Source: Bin87 sp964347975
GTDB taxonomy: Bacteria > Chloroflexota > Dehalococcoidia > Lucifugimonadales > UBA3495
Direction: 5' to 3'
Length of the DNA: 64,000 bases
Assembly: GCA_964347975.1 (NCBI GenBank)
Contig: CAYGAY010000010.1
Coordinates: forward strand, 1 to 64,000
Below are positions 17,664 to 26,543 of the stretch, piece by piece. The notes beneath the pieces are model-generated. The model saw only the letters and a list, made by a program, of their open reading frames with translations, did no database searches and had not been told where the DNA came from. The position numbers were made by a program, and so were the translations under genes. Each line of letters starts with the position of its first letter. Position 1 is the stretch's first letter.

Positions 17664-18914
17664 CTACTCGTCGTCCAGACCCGGCACCGGGAATTTGTTG
17701 CTCAGGTGTCGCACCTCGTCGCTGATCGTGGACATCACGGCCTCTTCTCCGATGTTGCCCAGCGTTCGCACGATCAGTCTGGCGACCGCCCGGGTGTCTT
17801 CTTCACCCATACCTCGGCTGGTGATGGCCGGCGTTCCCAGGCGCAGGCCGGAGGCGGTGCGCGGCGGCAGTTGGTCATACGGGATAGCGTTCTTATTAGC
17901 GACGATGTTCACCGATTCCAAGGCCCGTTCCGCCTGCCGGCCGGTGATGCCCAGGGGCGTCAAGTCCACCAGCATCAGGTGGTTGTCGGTGCCGCCGGCC
18001 ACCAGGCGCACGCCGGCCTCGGATAACTCCTGCGCCATGACCTGCGCGTTGGCGACGACCTGGCGGGCGTAGCGCGCGAAATCGGGCTGCAGCGCCTCTC
18101 CGAAGCAGACTGCTTTGGCGGCGATGACGTGCATGAACGGTCCGCCCTGCATATAGGGGAACACGGCGAAGTCAACCTTCCGCCCCAGCTCCGCTTCGGT
18201 CAGTATCATCCCGCCCCGGGGGCCGCGCAGGGTTTTCTGCGTGGTGGACGTAACGATCTGCGCGTGAGGGAGCGGCGACGGATGGGCCCCGCCGGCGATG
18301 AGGCCGGAGATATGCGCCATATCCACCATCAGCATTGCTCCCACCGAGTCGGCGATGGCGCGAAAGCGCGGGAAATCCAATACGCGAGAATAGCTGCTGC
18401 ACCCGGCGACGATGAGCTTGGGATTGCGCTCTTTCGCCAACTCCTCTACCTGGTCGTAGTCGATGGTCTCGGTGTCCCGGTCCACGCCGTAGGCGACGAA
18501 GTTGTACAGGTTGCCGGAAAAATTCACTCCGGCGCCGTGGGTCAGGTGGCCGCCCATGTCGAGCTGCATTCCCAGCACCGTATCCCCCGGCTCCAGGACG
18601 GCGAAGTAGGCGGCCATGTTGGCCTGGGCGCCGCTGTGGGCCTGTACGTTGGCGTGTTCCGCGCCGAACAGCTCCCGGGCCCGGTCGATGGCCAGCGTCT
18701 CCACCACATCGACGAACTCACAGCCGCCGTAGTAGCGCCGGCCGGGATAGCCCTCGGCGTACTTGTTGTTCATCAACTGCGCCTGGGCGTCCAGTACCGC
18801 CTTGCTGGCGTAATTCTCCGAAGCGATGAGCACGATGGAGTCGCGCTGGCGGCGGTTTTCGTTATCAATTGCCGCCGCAACGGCGGGGTCAATGCGGTCA
18901 AGCAGGGTGGTCAT
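17664..18914 (-). CDS. glyA: Serine hydroxymethyltransferase
   Basis: A PLP enzyme converting serine + tetrahydrofolate to glycine + methylene-THF, 416 residues. Conserved segments include LIASENYAS, NKYAEGYPGRRYYGG, HSGAQAN and the PLP-lysine region TTQKTLRGPRGG, where most homologs have His in place of the Gln before Lys. It is tied to the glycine cleavage genes at 46-55 kb by pathway, though not by position. Its ATG overlaps the stop of the Uma2-type gene (ATGA), which suggests translational coupling. Confidence 0.97.
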   Translation of the reverse strand: MTTLLDRIDPAVAAAIDNENRRQRDSIVLIASENYASKAVLDAQAQLMNNKYAEGYPGRRYYGGCEFVDVVETLAIDRARELFGAEHANVQAHSGAQANMAAYFAVLEPGDTVLGMQLDMGGHLTHGAGVNFSGNLYNFVAYGVDRDTETIDYDQVEELAKERNPKLIVAGCSSYSRVLDFPRFRAIADSVGAMLMVDMAHISGLIAGGAHPSPLPHAQIVTSTTQKTLRGPRGGMILTEAELGRKVDFAVFPYMQGGPFMHVIAAKAVCFGEALQPDFARYARQVVANAQVMAQELSEAGVRLVAGGTDNHLMLVDLTPLGITGRQAERALESVNIVANKNAIPYDQLPPRTASGLRLGTPAITSRGMGEEDTRAVARLIVRTLGNIGEEAVMSTISDEVRHLSNKFPVPGLDDE

Positions 18915-19871
18915 GGATGGGTGGCTCCTGAAGTGTCGTCGCCTCTTTCCTCACGCAGTCGCTGAACTTCGGCCAGCAGCCGGGCGTTCTCCGCCTCGAG
19001 GCGATCCTTGCCTGCCGTGAGGCGGGCATTGCGTTCCGTGAGGCGGGTATTGCGTTCCGTNNNNNNNNNNNNNNNNNNNNNNNNNNNNNNNNNNNNNNNN
19101 NNNNNNNNNNNNNNNNNNNNNNNNNNNNNNNNNNNNNNNNNNNNNNNNNNNNNNNNNNNNTTCCGTGAGGCGGGTATTGCGTTCCGTGAGGCGGGTATTG
19201 TGTTCCGTGAGGCGGGCTTGCGCCTGCTGCCAGTGTTCCAGCTCTTCGCCCGTCGCCGGGTCATGCGCCCGGAACCGCAGGCCATCCCAGCGGAAGTTGA
19301 GGCTCAGCAGTATGCTGGTGACCCCGACGATTCCGCTGTCGTACTCCACGGTCGGGAACCGCTGGTAGCGTCCGTCCACCAGGCCCTCGCCGATGATGGG
19401 CTGACCATAGTAGCGCCCGCCAAAGGGGTCAAACCGCCAGTACTCCGGCACGCCGATTTGCTGGTACACGTCCCGCTTGCGGAGCACATCGTTGCGGTAG
19501 GTGCGACGGGATGCCACTTCCACTACGAGGTCCGGCGGTTTGCCGTTCTGCACCGGGTCGTAGCCCACTCGCCGCCAGATGGCGTCGGTGTCCACGTCAA
19601 AAGCCACCATGCAGTCGGGAATGACGTGGGGCGGCGGGCCGCTGGTGCGGGTGACCGGCGCCGTCGGATCGTAGTAAATCGGGATTTCCCGCCCAATCAG
19701 GATGGTCGGGTGGTCCTTGTAGGAGTAACCCGGCGTCAGCACGCTGAGAAACATATCCTGCAAGTAATCGGTAGGACGGATTTGCTGCATATCCTTGCGC
19801 CGTGGGGGCAGTTCGGGGTATGGCTCCCAATGCCGTGCCGCCGGTTCCTGTGGAGACTTGGTTGTAGTCAT
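18911..19871 (-). CDS. Uma2-type (DUF820) PD-(D/E)XK protein with heptad-repeat tail, interrupted by assembly gap
   Basis: The N-terminal 180 or so residues are a Uma2/DUF820 domain, a restriction-endonuclease-like fold often found in many copies. They include PDCMVAFDVD, PPDLVVEVASRRTYRND (D...E-V-x-S core) and KRDVYQQIGVPEYW. The C terminus is a coiled coil of 7-residue repeats (LTERNTR) encoded by a 21-base repeat, which spans the run of N. After the gap the frame in use is the one ending LTAGKDRLEAENARLLAEVQRL...GATHP, stop 18911-18913. The placeholder gap length therefore does not preserve frame, and the real repeat number is unknown. The stop overlaps the glyA start. Confidence 0.75.
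19061..19160. other. Assembly gap (100 N) in a 21-bp tandem repeat
   Basis: Exactly 100 N are flanked on both sides by copies of gttccgtgaggcgggtattgc. The round length suggests an arbitrary scaffold placeholder, and the repeat is the likely reason for the break. Confidence 0.95.
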
Positions 19872-19967
19872 AACGCCTCGCGTTTCCCGGACGCCTGATT
19901 TACGGGGAGGAGGGCGCGCGGCCCGCCCGGTTGCCCGACTATGATAACAAATCCGGCGGCGGCCCGG

Positions 19968-20310
19968 TCAGCTGATCAATCGCGCGCCCCGGGGCCGCCG
20001 CTTGCCGCCGTGGACCGACGGCTCGGCGCACCACTTGGCCGCCAAACGCCGCACTGCCTGGCAGATGTCGTCATCAAAGCCCAGCAGGTCGCAGATTACG
20101 CGATGGTCCAGGAGGGCGCGGTTGGGGTCGGCGTCGGCCAGGTAGGCCGGCTGCAACTCCAAATCGCGCCGCCGGCCCCTGCGTGGCGGGCGGCGCGATT
20201 TGCTCATACACCGCCGAGAGCAGGGCGCCGGTGCCGCAGGCGAAGTCGCCGATGCGGAGTTGAGCGATGGCGTCGGCATCTGACCAATCGAAATCCGCTT
20301 CATCGGAGGC
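19968..20310 (-). pseudogene. Remnant of an N6-adenine DNA methylase gene
   Basis: Reading the minus strand from about 20310, one frame gives DWSDADAIAQLRIGDFACGTGALLSAVYEQIA, which contains a SAM-binding D-x-A-C-G-T-G-x-L motif. A frame change near 20180 leads into ADPNRALLDHRVICDLLGFDDDICQAVRRLAAKWCAEPSVHGGKRR, ending at 19968. The second part looks like the end of a restriction-type methylase. The usual NPPY segment between them is missing, and a REP-like palindrome sits directly upstream. A deleted, decayed gene is the best reading. Confidence 0.6.
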
Positions 20311-20311
20311 G

Positions 20312-20341
20312 CTGGATTCCCGCTTTCGCGGGAATGACGGG
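20312..20341. repeat. REP-like palindrome
   Basis: The hairpin attcccgc-tttc-gcgggaat (20316-20335) is followed by gacgg. This is a variant of the palindrome family seen at 103-238 and 35146-35175. It lies at the broken upstream edge of the methylase remnant. Confidence 0.65.
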
Positions 20342-20587
20342 AAAACTAGACCACCTAAATTGCAACGCTACCTCGGCGTCGGCAGTCGTTGACGGCGTAT
20401 CGGTCCGTTGCTACCATCGCGCCATGACTGTGGCAACGCCTTCCCATATCCCCATGCCGATGTGCTCGTGCAAGTGAAATACGCACTTTTGACCGGCATC
20501 CCCAACCGGACAATGGGCGTGCTGGGCCCAGCAAACGCCATCAGCAACGCAGAGGCGCAGAGCCGCAATGATTAAGGATTTATAGAC

Positions 20588-22189
20588 ATGGAGCACAGAC
20601 AGCCCAACGCCGAGTCAATTGTCAAGTCAGCCCACGAAGGCGAATTCGCCGTACCCGAATTTCAGCGGGGGTTCGTGTGGAGCGTCGCCCAGGTACGTGA
20701 ACTTGCCGATTCCCTTACGCACGATTATCCCGTTGGCAGCATCTTGACGTGGAAATCAGACACTGCCATACAACGGGGCGACAGCGGGGAGCCACGTCAA
20801 AAATCATGGATTATTGACGGCCAGCAACGAACTACGGCCCTTTGCACACTGTTCAACAAACGCCCGGACTGGTGGGACAACAATCGCAGCGGCACTTGGG
20901 CCGAACACATGATCAGCTACGACATACGGCTCGACATTGGGGTGTCAGAGATAACCTTCGTATCGCGCAAGTCTCCTACGCGGCGCTATATTCCGGTCAA
21001 GGACATCCTGGAGTGCGGAGACTTGTACGCCTTCGCCGAGGATCTGGTCGCAGGTGGCCAAGCCTTTGCCAGCAGCGTAGGCGCATTGGCCAACCATCTT
21101 GCAAAGGTAACCAGAATCAAGGACGCGATTCTACCTACGGTAGAAATTGACGACACTATTGAACTGACGGAAGTAGCCGAAATTTTCAAAAGGCTCAACT
21201 CAACCGGGACGCGAGTGCAGCAGGCGGACATATACCTGGGCGTGGTAGCATCCCGAAACCCTGGCTGGGTGAACCAAAACTTCATCAAGTTTATTGACGA
21301 GCTTGATGATCAGGGGTTTGATATTGAGCCGGCTTTCCTGTTTCGATCTTTCACCGGAATTGGCATCGGCAAAAGCCGGTTCCGCGATATTGACCAAAGC
21401 TTTTGGGAGAACCTCGGCAACAGCACAGCATGGAGCACGACCCAAAGGGCCTTGCGGTCAGTATGCCAAGGACTTCGGCAGTACGGCATCATAAATTCCG
21501 ATCTAGCGTTGAGCTCCAACGCAATTGTCGCGGCGGCAGTGTACCGCGCAAAGTTCCCGCAAGGCCCCTTCGGGCCATTTTTGTCATGGATGCTGAACTC
21601 AGTCAGGGAAGGATTTTTTAGCGGGCCGACGGAAACGAAGCTGGATCGAGTCATTAGCGTAGTGCAGAGCGCCAATTCCGGTAATCAAGCCTTGCACGGC
21701 CTGGATGCTCTGCTGAGCAACCCTCCGAAATTCACTCCGGAAGATTTCATTGAGACCGTCAGTGGGCGCAATTCCGTACAGAGGCTCATGATTTATCTGC
21801 TCGCGTTCAAGAATGATGCACAAGATTGGAATACCGACAGCTACAGAATCAGAGCCGAGGCAGTGGGCAGCTATGAACCCGAATGGCATCACATTTTCCC
21901 GCGCAAATGGATCAGGGACAACGTGCCGGGAATAGACCGGAAGCTCGTGGATTCCGTTGCCAACATGGCAGTGATAAGCGGAGGAGCAAACCGCAAAATC
22001 GCGGCAAAGGCACCCAAGGACTACATTGCTGAACTCAACTTGGCAGCGCGGGGACTGCTGGACCAGCAGGCAATTCCGGACCCCACCTTCGTGGAGCCGA
22101 AACAGTACCAAGATTGGCTCCGTGGCCGGGCTGAACGATTGGCGCAAGCGTCCAACCAATACTTGGAAGAGCTGCGCAATGAAGGATAA
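20588..22189 (+). CDS. DUF262 / HNH protein, GmrSD-like restriction enzyme
   Basis: A 533-residue protein. The N-terminal DUF262 (ParB/Srx-like NTPase) domain has VPEFQRGFVW near residue 22 and WIIDGQQRTTAL with the diagnostic DGQQR at 77-81. The C-terminal part has EWHHIFPRKW followed by NMAVISGGANRKIAAK, an HNH-type nuclease resembling DUF1524. This arrangement is the single-chain form of GmrSD-type modification-dependent restriction systems, which act against phages with modified DNA. No methyltransferase partner is adjacent, consistent with a type IV system. The neighbourhood contains the dead methylase upstream and a frameshifted aspartic protease gene downstream on the opposite strand. 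Confidence 0.87.
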   Translation: MEHRQPNAESIVKSAHEGEFAVPEFQRGFVWSVAQVRELADSLTHDYPVGSILTWKSDTAIQRGDSGEPRQKSWIIDGQQRTTALCTLFNKRPDWWDNNRSGTWAEHMISYDIRLDIGVSEITFVSRKSPTRRYIPVKDILECGDLYAFAEDLVAGGQAFASSVGALANHLAKVTRIKDAILPTVEIDDTIELTEVAEIFKRLNSTGTRVQQADIYLGVVASRNPGWVNQNFIKFIDELDDQGFDIEPAFLFRSFTGIGIGKSRFRDIDQSFWENLGNSTAWSTTQRALRSVCQGLRQYGIINSDLALSSNAIVAAAVYRAKFPQGPFGPFLSWMLNSVREGFFSGPTETKLDRVISVVQSANSGNQALHGLDALLSNPPKFTPEDFIETVSGRNSVQRLMIYLLAFKNDAQDWNTDSYRIRAEAVGSYEPEWHHIFPRKWIRDNVPGIDRKLVDSVANMAVISGGANRKIAAKAPKDYIAELNLAARGLLDQQAIPDPTFVEPKQYQDWLRGRAERLAQASNQYLEELRNEG

Positions 22190-22200
22190 TCTTCGCCAAA

Positions 22201-22579
22201 TTATATTTCGCCGCCCCAACCCAACCGCAACCCTCGCACGGGAATAAGCTCTTGCCCTACTGGATCGACGGCTAATTTGAAAATTTCCAGCGTCGTCGCT
22301 CCCAGTAAAAAATGGCCGTCCGGCCCGAAAATCACGGGGCAGATGTTGGTACGCTCGCCAATGCGGATTGCTGCTACACCATAATTGCGCATCTCACTTT
22401 CGCCATTGGCGTAAAAGCATGGGTGTTCCCCTTTCCGGTTCAATATGCAACCGTTCAAACAGCGATGCCGGGAACATGGAATCGGATGCTCCCGTGTCAA
22501 CCACGGCACCCACAGGAAGCATATCGCTCCCGGATCCATAGGGGTGTCCAACGGAAACTTGGACGCTGAAATAACCCAT
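22201..22579 (-). pseudogene. Clan AA aspartic protease gene with frameshift
   Basis: The first part, from ATG 22579 with an AGGAG site, reads MGYFSVQVSVGHPYG...GAVVDTGASDSMFPASLFERLHIEPERGTPM and contains the catalytic DTGAS. One base out of frame near 22425-22435 the protein continues FYANGESEMRNYGVAAIRI...FGPDGHFLLGATTLEIFKLAVDPV. Joined, these give a normal-length retropepsin-like domain of about 125 residues. It is the third member of this family in the window, more divergent than the other two. A sequencing indel near gggg/tttt cannot be told from real decay. Confidence 0.7.
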
Positions 22580-22609
22580 GACGTTCTCCTTTCGTCGGCT
22601 GACCGTCAA

Positions 22610-22994
22610 GCCGCCACGTTGCCATATATCACCGTAACATACGCAACGTCAATTCAAGAGACCGTCGATGCCATTTCAACTTATGTGGGCTATTTCTCTC
22701 GCCGAAGCCGGCGCTATGCTGGCCGCCGCTCGCGATGAATGAAGCGGAGGGATACCTGCGAGGCCGCGAGGTCGCCGACGCCGGCCGTCGGATGCCGGCG
22801 CGGTCGCCATCGCCGCCCCCCGGCAGTTGCCCGACAACGCCTGCAAAATCCCCATGGCGGCCAACCTGACAGCCCGGGCCGTTGCCAACCTACTGGCGGC
22901 AGCGTGAAGGGACCGGGCAAAACGTGTCGTCCTTGACATACCGTTACCCCTGTAACAGAATGTCGCCATCCCAACCCTGCGCAGGAACGAGAGT
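22610..22994. other. Intergenic region with a possible gene fragment
   Basis: Apart from the fragment at 22690-22907 and the ribosome site before 22995, I see no gene or strong structure here. Confidence 0.4.
22690..22907 (+). pseudogene. Possible C-terminal fragment of a CoxM/XdhB-type FAD subunit
   Basis: Two frames give EAEGYLRGREVADAGRRM and then, shifted, GAVAIAAPRQLPDNACKIPMAANLTARAVANLLAAA with a stop at 22905-22907. The second string resembles the end of the flavin subunit of molybdenum hydroxylases (PGNAYKV...ARALVRRAL). The match is by memory and short. It may also be chance. Confidence 0.3.
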
Positions 22995-23789
22995 ATGACA
23001 ACAGTACAAAACGGTTCTCGCACTACCGTAAATGTCAACGGCACTGCCGTCGAAATGTACTCCGGCGGCAATGGCCCTCCACTGGTGTTTTTCCACGGCG
23101 CCGGCGGATCCAACGGCTGGCAGCCCTATCACGAAGATTTGGCGTCGGACTATACAGTCTTCGTGCCCAGCCAGCCCGGTTTCAACGGCACCGAAGCTCC
23201 GGCCTGGGTCAAGACCATCAGCGACGTGGCACATTTCAACCATATGTTCATCGACGCCCTGGGCCTCCAGGACATCGTGCTGATGGGTTCGTCCATGGGC
23301 GGTTGGGTCTCAGCCGAAATGGCGGCTATGGACGACCATAATATTGACGCCCTCGTCCTGGTTGACGCCGCCGGCATCAAGCCTCGCGAGGGCGAGATCG
23401 CGGAAATCTTCATGGTGTCGGCTGATACCCGCCTCAAGCAGCGTTTTCACGACCCCAGCCAGGTGCCCAATTACGAGAACTACACCCGCGAACTGAGCCC
23501 CGAAGAACAGCTCGTCGTCCACTCTAACGCCATCATGGCGTCGCAACTCTGCTGGAAGCCCTACCTGCACAATCCCAGCCTGCCCTTCACCCTGTCCCGC
23601 GTGGATACCCCCACTCTCATCGTCTGGGGCAACCAGGACGCCATCATTCCGGTGGAGTGCGGCCACCTGTTCCAGCAGGCCATTCAGGGCAGCCAACTCC
23701 GCGTCATTGACAACTGCGGACACTCGCCGGCCGTGGAAAAGCGCGAGGACTTCGTTGCCGCCGTCACCGGGTTCCTGAACAGCATCTAG
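22995..23789 (+). CDS. Alpha/beta hydrolase
   Basis: A 264-residue alpha/beta-hydrolase-fold enzyme. The oxyanion segment FFHGAGGSNGW is near residue 33, and the nucleophile is Ser100 in GSSMGG. The acid is Asp in WGNQDAIIPVE, and the catalytic His is in CGHSPAVEK. The form resembles meta-cleavage-product (C-C bond) hydrolases and related esterases. It is followed by an LLM monooxygenase on the same strand about 110 bases on, with a Rieske oxygenase and an amidohydrolase further along, so a role in breakdown of an aromatic or xenobiotic compound is plausible. The substrate is not determined. Confidence 0.9.
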   Translation: MTTVQNGSRTTVNVNGTAVEMYSGGNGPPLVFFHGAGGSNGWQPYHEDLASDYTVFVPSQPGFNGTEAPAWVKTISDVAHFNHMFIDALGLQDIVLMGSSMGGWVSAEMAAMDDHNIDALVLVDAAGIKPREGEIAEIFMVSADTRLKQRFHDPSQVPNYENYTRELSPEEQLVVHSNAIMASQLCWKPYLHNPSLPFTLSRVDTPTLIVWGNQDAIIPVECGHLFQQAIQGSQLRVIDNCGHSPAVEKREDFVAAVTGFLNSI

Positions 23790-23900
23790 ATTCCACTGGA
23801 TTCCAGCCCCGTATCAAGTACGGGACGACGTTCTTTCGCCGGAATGACGACGAACGCGAACGCCGCCAGCGCCCCGCCAAAGCAAGAAGGAGCAAACACC

Positions 23901-25052
23901 ATGGCGCACCAACTCGAAGTTTTCTGGTTCTCCGAACAGCCCTACGGTCACGTCACCGAAGATGACCTGGCGCCGTACGAATCGGGCCGGATGCACTTCC
24001 CCAACACCTACTTTGATCCCGAAAAAGCCCACGTCCTCTACACCAACTACCATGACCAGTACCAACTGGCCGATGAGGTTGGCTTTGACGGCATTATGTC
24101 CAACGAGCACCACAGCTCCTACTGGTGCATGAAGCCCTCCGTCAACGTGGACGCCGCCGTCATCACCCAGCGCACCAAGAACGCCAAGATCGCCATGCTG
24201 GGCAATGTCATCGCGGTCAACGACCCGGTGAAGATGGCGGAAGAGATCGCCATGTTGGACTGCATCAGCAACGGCCGCATCATCTCGGGCTTTGTCCGGG
24301 GCACCGCCGTGGAGACGCTGCACGCCGGCTACCCGCCCACCGAGAACCGCCCCCGGTTCGAGGAGGCCCACGACCTGATTGTCAAGTGCTGGACCGAACC
24401 CGGCCCCTTCCGCTGGGAGGGCGAGTACTGGCCGCACCGCATGGTCAACCCGTGGGTGGTTCCGATGCAGAAGCCCCATCCGCCGGTGTGGTTCCCCGGC
24501 ACCGGCAGCCCGGAATCCGTGATCTGGGCCGCCAAGCATCGTTACCCCTACATGAACCTGGGCTCCCTGCTTGACCTGACCAAGCAGCTCAAGGGCATCT
24601 ACCACGAGACCGCCGCCGAGGAAGGCTACGAAGCCGGCCCGGAACACTTCGGCTACCTGATTCGCTGCCTGGTCGCCGACACCGACGAGAAGGCTCAGGA
24701 AATCGGCCGCACCTTTCTGTGGACCGAGAACCATCGCAACCGTGGTCCGATGGAATTCAACGACCCGCCCGGCTACCAGTCCCGCGAGGCGCTGCGCATC
24801 AAGATGTCGCGCCCCCTCATCGGCACCGGCACCATGGGCCGCCGCATGACCTACGAAGACCTCCAGGCCGCCTACAATATCATCGTCGGCAGCCCGGAGA
24901 CGGTGACCGAAAAGCTACGCCACATCCGCCAGGATTTGGAACCCGGCTACATCCTCATCTACGGCAACGAAGGTCATATGCCCCACGAGGACGTGATGCG
25001 CTCCGTGGAGCTACTGGGGACGCGGGTGATACCGGCGCTGAAGGAAGGGTAG
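23901..25052 (+). CDS. LLM-class (bacterial luciferase-like) flavin-dependent oxidoreductase
   Basis: A 383-residue TIM-barrel monooxygenase of the luciferase-like superfamily. It uses reduced FMN (or F420) to oxidise an organic substrate. The conserved GFDGIMSNEHHSSYWCMKPS, LGNVIAVNDPVKMAEEIAMLDCISNGR and GSPETVTEKLRHI segments are visible. I use the ATG 23901, which has aaggag about 8 bases upstream; an in-frame start at 23844 lies in repeat-like sequence. A decayed relative of its C-terminal part lies at 26364-26543. The long YWPHRMVNPW insertion is typical of group members found in environmental Chloroflexota. Confidence 0.9.
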   Translation: MAHQLEVFWFSEQPYGHVTEDDLAPYESGRMHFPNTYFDPEKAHVLYTNYHDQYQLADEVGFDGIMSNEHHSSYWCMKPSVNVDAAVITQRTKNAKIAMLGNVIAVNDPVKMAEEIAMLDCISNGRIISGFVRGTAVETLHAGYPPTENRPRFEEAHDLIVKCWTEPGPFRWEGEYWPHRMVNPWVVPMQKPHPPVWFPGTGSPESVIWAAKHRYPYMNLGSLLDLTKQLKGIYHETAAEEGYEAGPEHFGYLIRCLVADTDEKAQEIGRTFLWTENHRNRGPMEFNDPPGYQSREALRIKMSRPLIGTGTMGRRMTYEDLQAAYNIIVGSPETVTEKLRHIRQDLEPGYILIYGNEGHMPHEDVMRSVELLGTRVIPALKEG

Positions 25053-25087
25053 TGCGGGTAGCGAAGCCACCGCCTTTTAAATCCGAC

Positions 25088-25128
25088 AGTACCTTGCCGG
25101 CGTCTTGGCTAGACGCCGGCAAGGTACT
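25088..25128. terminator. Perfect 17-bp hairpin downstream of LLM gene
   Basis: The left arm 25088-25104 and the right arm 25112-25128 are exactly complementary, with the 7-base loop ttggcta. It begins 35 bases after the LLM stop. There is no T-run on either side, so it may be a factor-assisted terminator, an RNA 3'-end stabiliser or a repeat. Confidence 0.55.
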
Positions 25129-25187
25129 TCACCCGGAACACGCGGGACGTTATCCCCCATTCAGCACGTTGGTCAGGGAGGCATCTA

Positions 25188-25750
25188 ATGTCTATCCGTG
25201 AAACCAGAATAGCGGTTGGAAAAGTTAGGAAATACATCGAAACGCAGCGTGACATTCTGCAAGACAGCGAAGGACAAACGAGGGTCATATTGATTGACCC
25301 TATATTGAATGCCCTGGGATGGCAAACCAATAATCCCAACTCCGTAAGGCACGAGTACGAAATGGGTAACGGGAAGGCTGACTATGCGCTCATAGATCCC
25401 GAACGCATAAACCATTTGTGATTGTCGAGGCCAAGAAACTAGGGGACGAACGCCTGGAAAGGCACATTCCACAAATCGACCATTATGCTGGCGACCAAGC
25501 GAGCATCGTCAGATATGGTGTAATCACCAACGGCAACATCTGGCGAGTGTTTGAAAACGACGGACACGGATTCATGTATAGCAACGTCCTGGCAATATCC
25601 ATAACTAGCGACCCGGGCGAAAAGTGCGCTTCAGAACTATCGCGGTTGTTGGGCGCTCCCATTCCTGAACCAAGCCAACCTGATGATACCCATTGGCAAA
25701 CAGTCATACCGCAAAACGGCGTACTGTGGAACGATGCTATATGGAGGTAA
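25188..25750 (+). pseudogene. Type I restriction HsdR N-terminal-like domain, frameshifted
   Basis: The first frame reads MSIRETRIAVGKVRKYIETQ...LGWQTNNPNSVRHEYEMGNGKADYALIDPERIN. One base out of frame near 25405-25412 it continues KPFVIVEAKKLGDERLERHIPQIDHYA...YGVITNGNIWRVFE and stops at 25750. Together these form the small restriction-endonuclease-like domain (D-Y-A-L...V-E-A-K) that begins HsdR subunits and also exists as a stand-alone gene. With the shift repaired, the product is about 187 residues. No helicase or methylase follows. Real inactivation is likely, because the next two downstream genes are also broken. Confidence 0.75.
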
Positions 25751-25874
25751 GAAATCCTCTGCAATCGAAAGGGCGCATTTGCCTGATATGTCTATATTTG
25801 TAGCTATCGATGCTCCGTGACTGTCCAAAATTCAGTCCGGAGGTGCGTAACGCATTGCTTACAGGGAACATGAA

Positions 25875-26102
25875 ATGGCTACCACGATTGTGCTTTCGTC
25901 TGAATCTGAGGAACGGCTTGACTTCCTAGCGTCGCAAACGGGGCGCTCCAAGGCATCCTTGTTGCGCGAGATGATAGAGCGCGGGCTTGAAGATGTAGAG
26001 GATTACTACCTTGCCGTCGAGGTGCTGAAACGCATCCGCCTTGGAAGGGAACGTGTCCATTCGTCCCCCGAGGTGAGGCGGGACCTTGGCTTGGACAATT
26101 GA
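25875..26102 (+). CDS. Ribbon-helix-helix antitoxin, RelB/CopG-like
   Basis: A 75-residue protein. The N-terminal strand MATTIVLSSESEERLDFLA followed by TGRSKASLLREMIERGLEDVEDYY is a typical ribbon-helix-helix fold with a short acidic C-terminal toxin-binding tail. It overlaps the start of the broken RelE-type toxin frame by 17 bases, the usual antitoxin-first arrangement. Such antitoxins normally repress their own operon. With the toxin interrupted it may be an orphan. Confidence 0.85.
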   Translation: MATTIVLSSESEERLDFLASQTGRSKASLLREMIERGLEDVEDYYLAVEVLKRIRLGRERVHSSPEVRRDLGLDN

Positions 26103-26352
26103 ATACTCTGACACGGCCAGAGCTCAGTTGCGCCGGCTCGACAGGCAGATATCCCGGCGCGTGGTGGATTACATGGACGAGCGGGTTGCCACAAGGGACA
26201 ATCCGCGCAGTATTGGACAAGCCCTGACCGGCCCCATGCGCGGATTATAGCGTTACCGGGTTGGCGATTGCCGCGTCGTTTGCGATATTCAAGACAACGT
26301 TTTGTGCGTCTTGGTGGTTCGGGTCGGCAGGCGCGATAGGGTGTATTGCTGA
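26086..26352 (+). pseudogene. RelE/ParE-family toxin with in-frame amber codon
   Basis: From a TTG at 26086 the frame reads AWTIEYSDTARAQLRRLDRQISRRVVDYMDERV...GQALTGPMRGL, meets TAG at 26248-26250, then continues RYRVGDCRVVCDIQDNVLCVLVVRVGRRDRVY to TGA 26350-26352. Intact RelE proteins have GLWRYRVGDYR here, so TAG replaces the conserved Trp codon by a single G-to-A change. The lost part includes the RNase active-site region. The antitoxin overlapping its start is intact. Confidence 0.8.
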
Positions 26353-26363
26353 TCCCCGTCAAT

Positions 26364-26543
26364 GTCGCCGACACCGACGAGAAGGCCCAGGAAATCGGCC
26401 GCATCTTCCTGTAGACCGAGAACCACCGCAACCGTGGTCCGATGGAATTCAACGACCCGCCGGGCTACCAGTCCCACGAGGACGTGATGCGCTCCGTGGA
26501 TCTGCTGGGGACGCGGGTGATACCGGCGCTGAAGGAAGGTTAA
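26364..26543 (+). pseudogene. C-terminal remnant of an LLM oxidoreductase gene
   Basis: The segment matches 24676-24784 and 24986-25052 of the intact LLM gene: VADTDEKAQEIGRIFL, a TAG (26412-26414) where the intact gene has Trp, TENHRNRGPMEFNDPPGYQS, then a jump to HEDVMRSVDLLGTRVIPALKEG. About 200 bases are missing at the junction, where the two source sites share cc(a/g)cgagg. Silent differences show it is a diverged paralog rather than a fresh copy. Confidence 0.85.

Noticed and set aside
18990..19215. A CRISPR array at the 21-bp repeat
   Set aside because: The repeats are contiguous with no unique spacers, and they encode an in-frame heptad coiled coil.
26248..26250. TAG in the RelE frame as recoding (pyrrolysine or readthrough)
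   Set aside because: The site replaces a conserved Trp by a single base change and lies among other dead genes, so a nonsense mutation is simpler.
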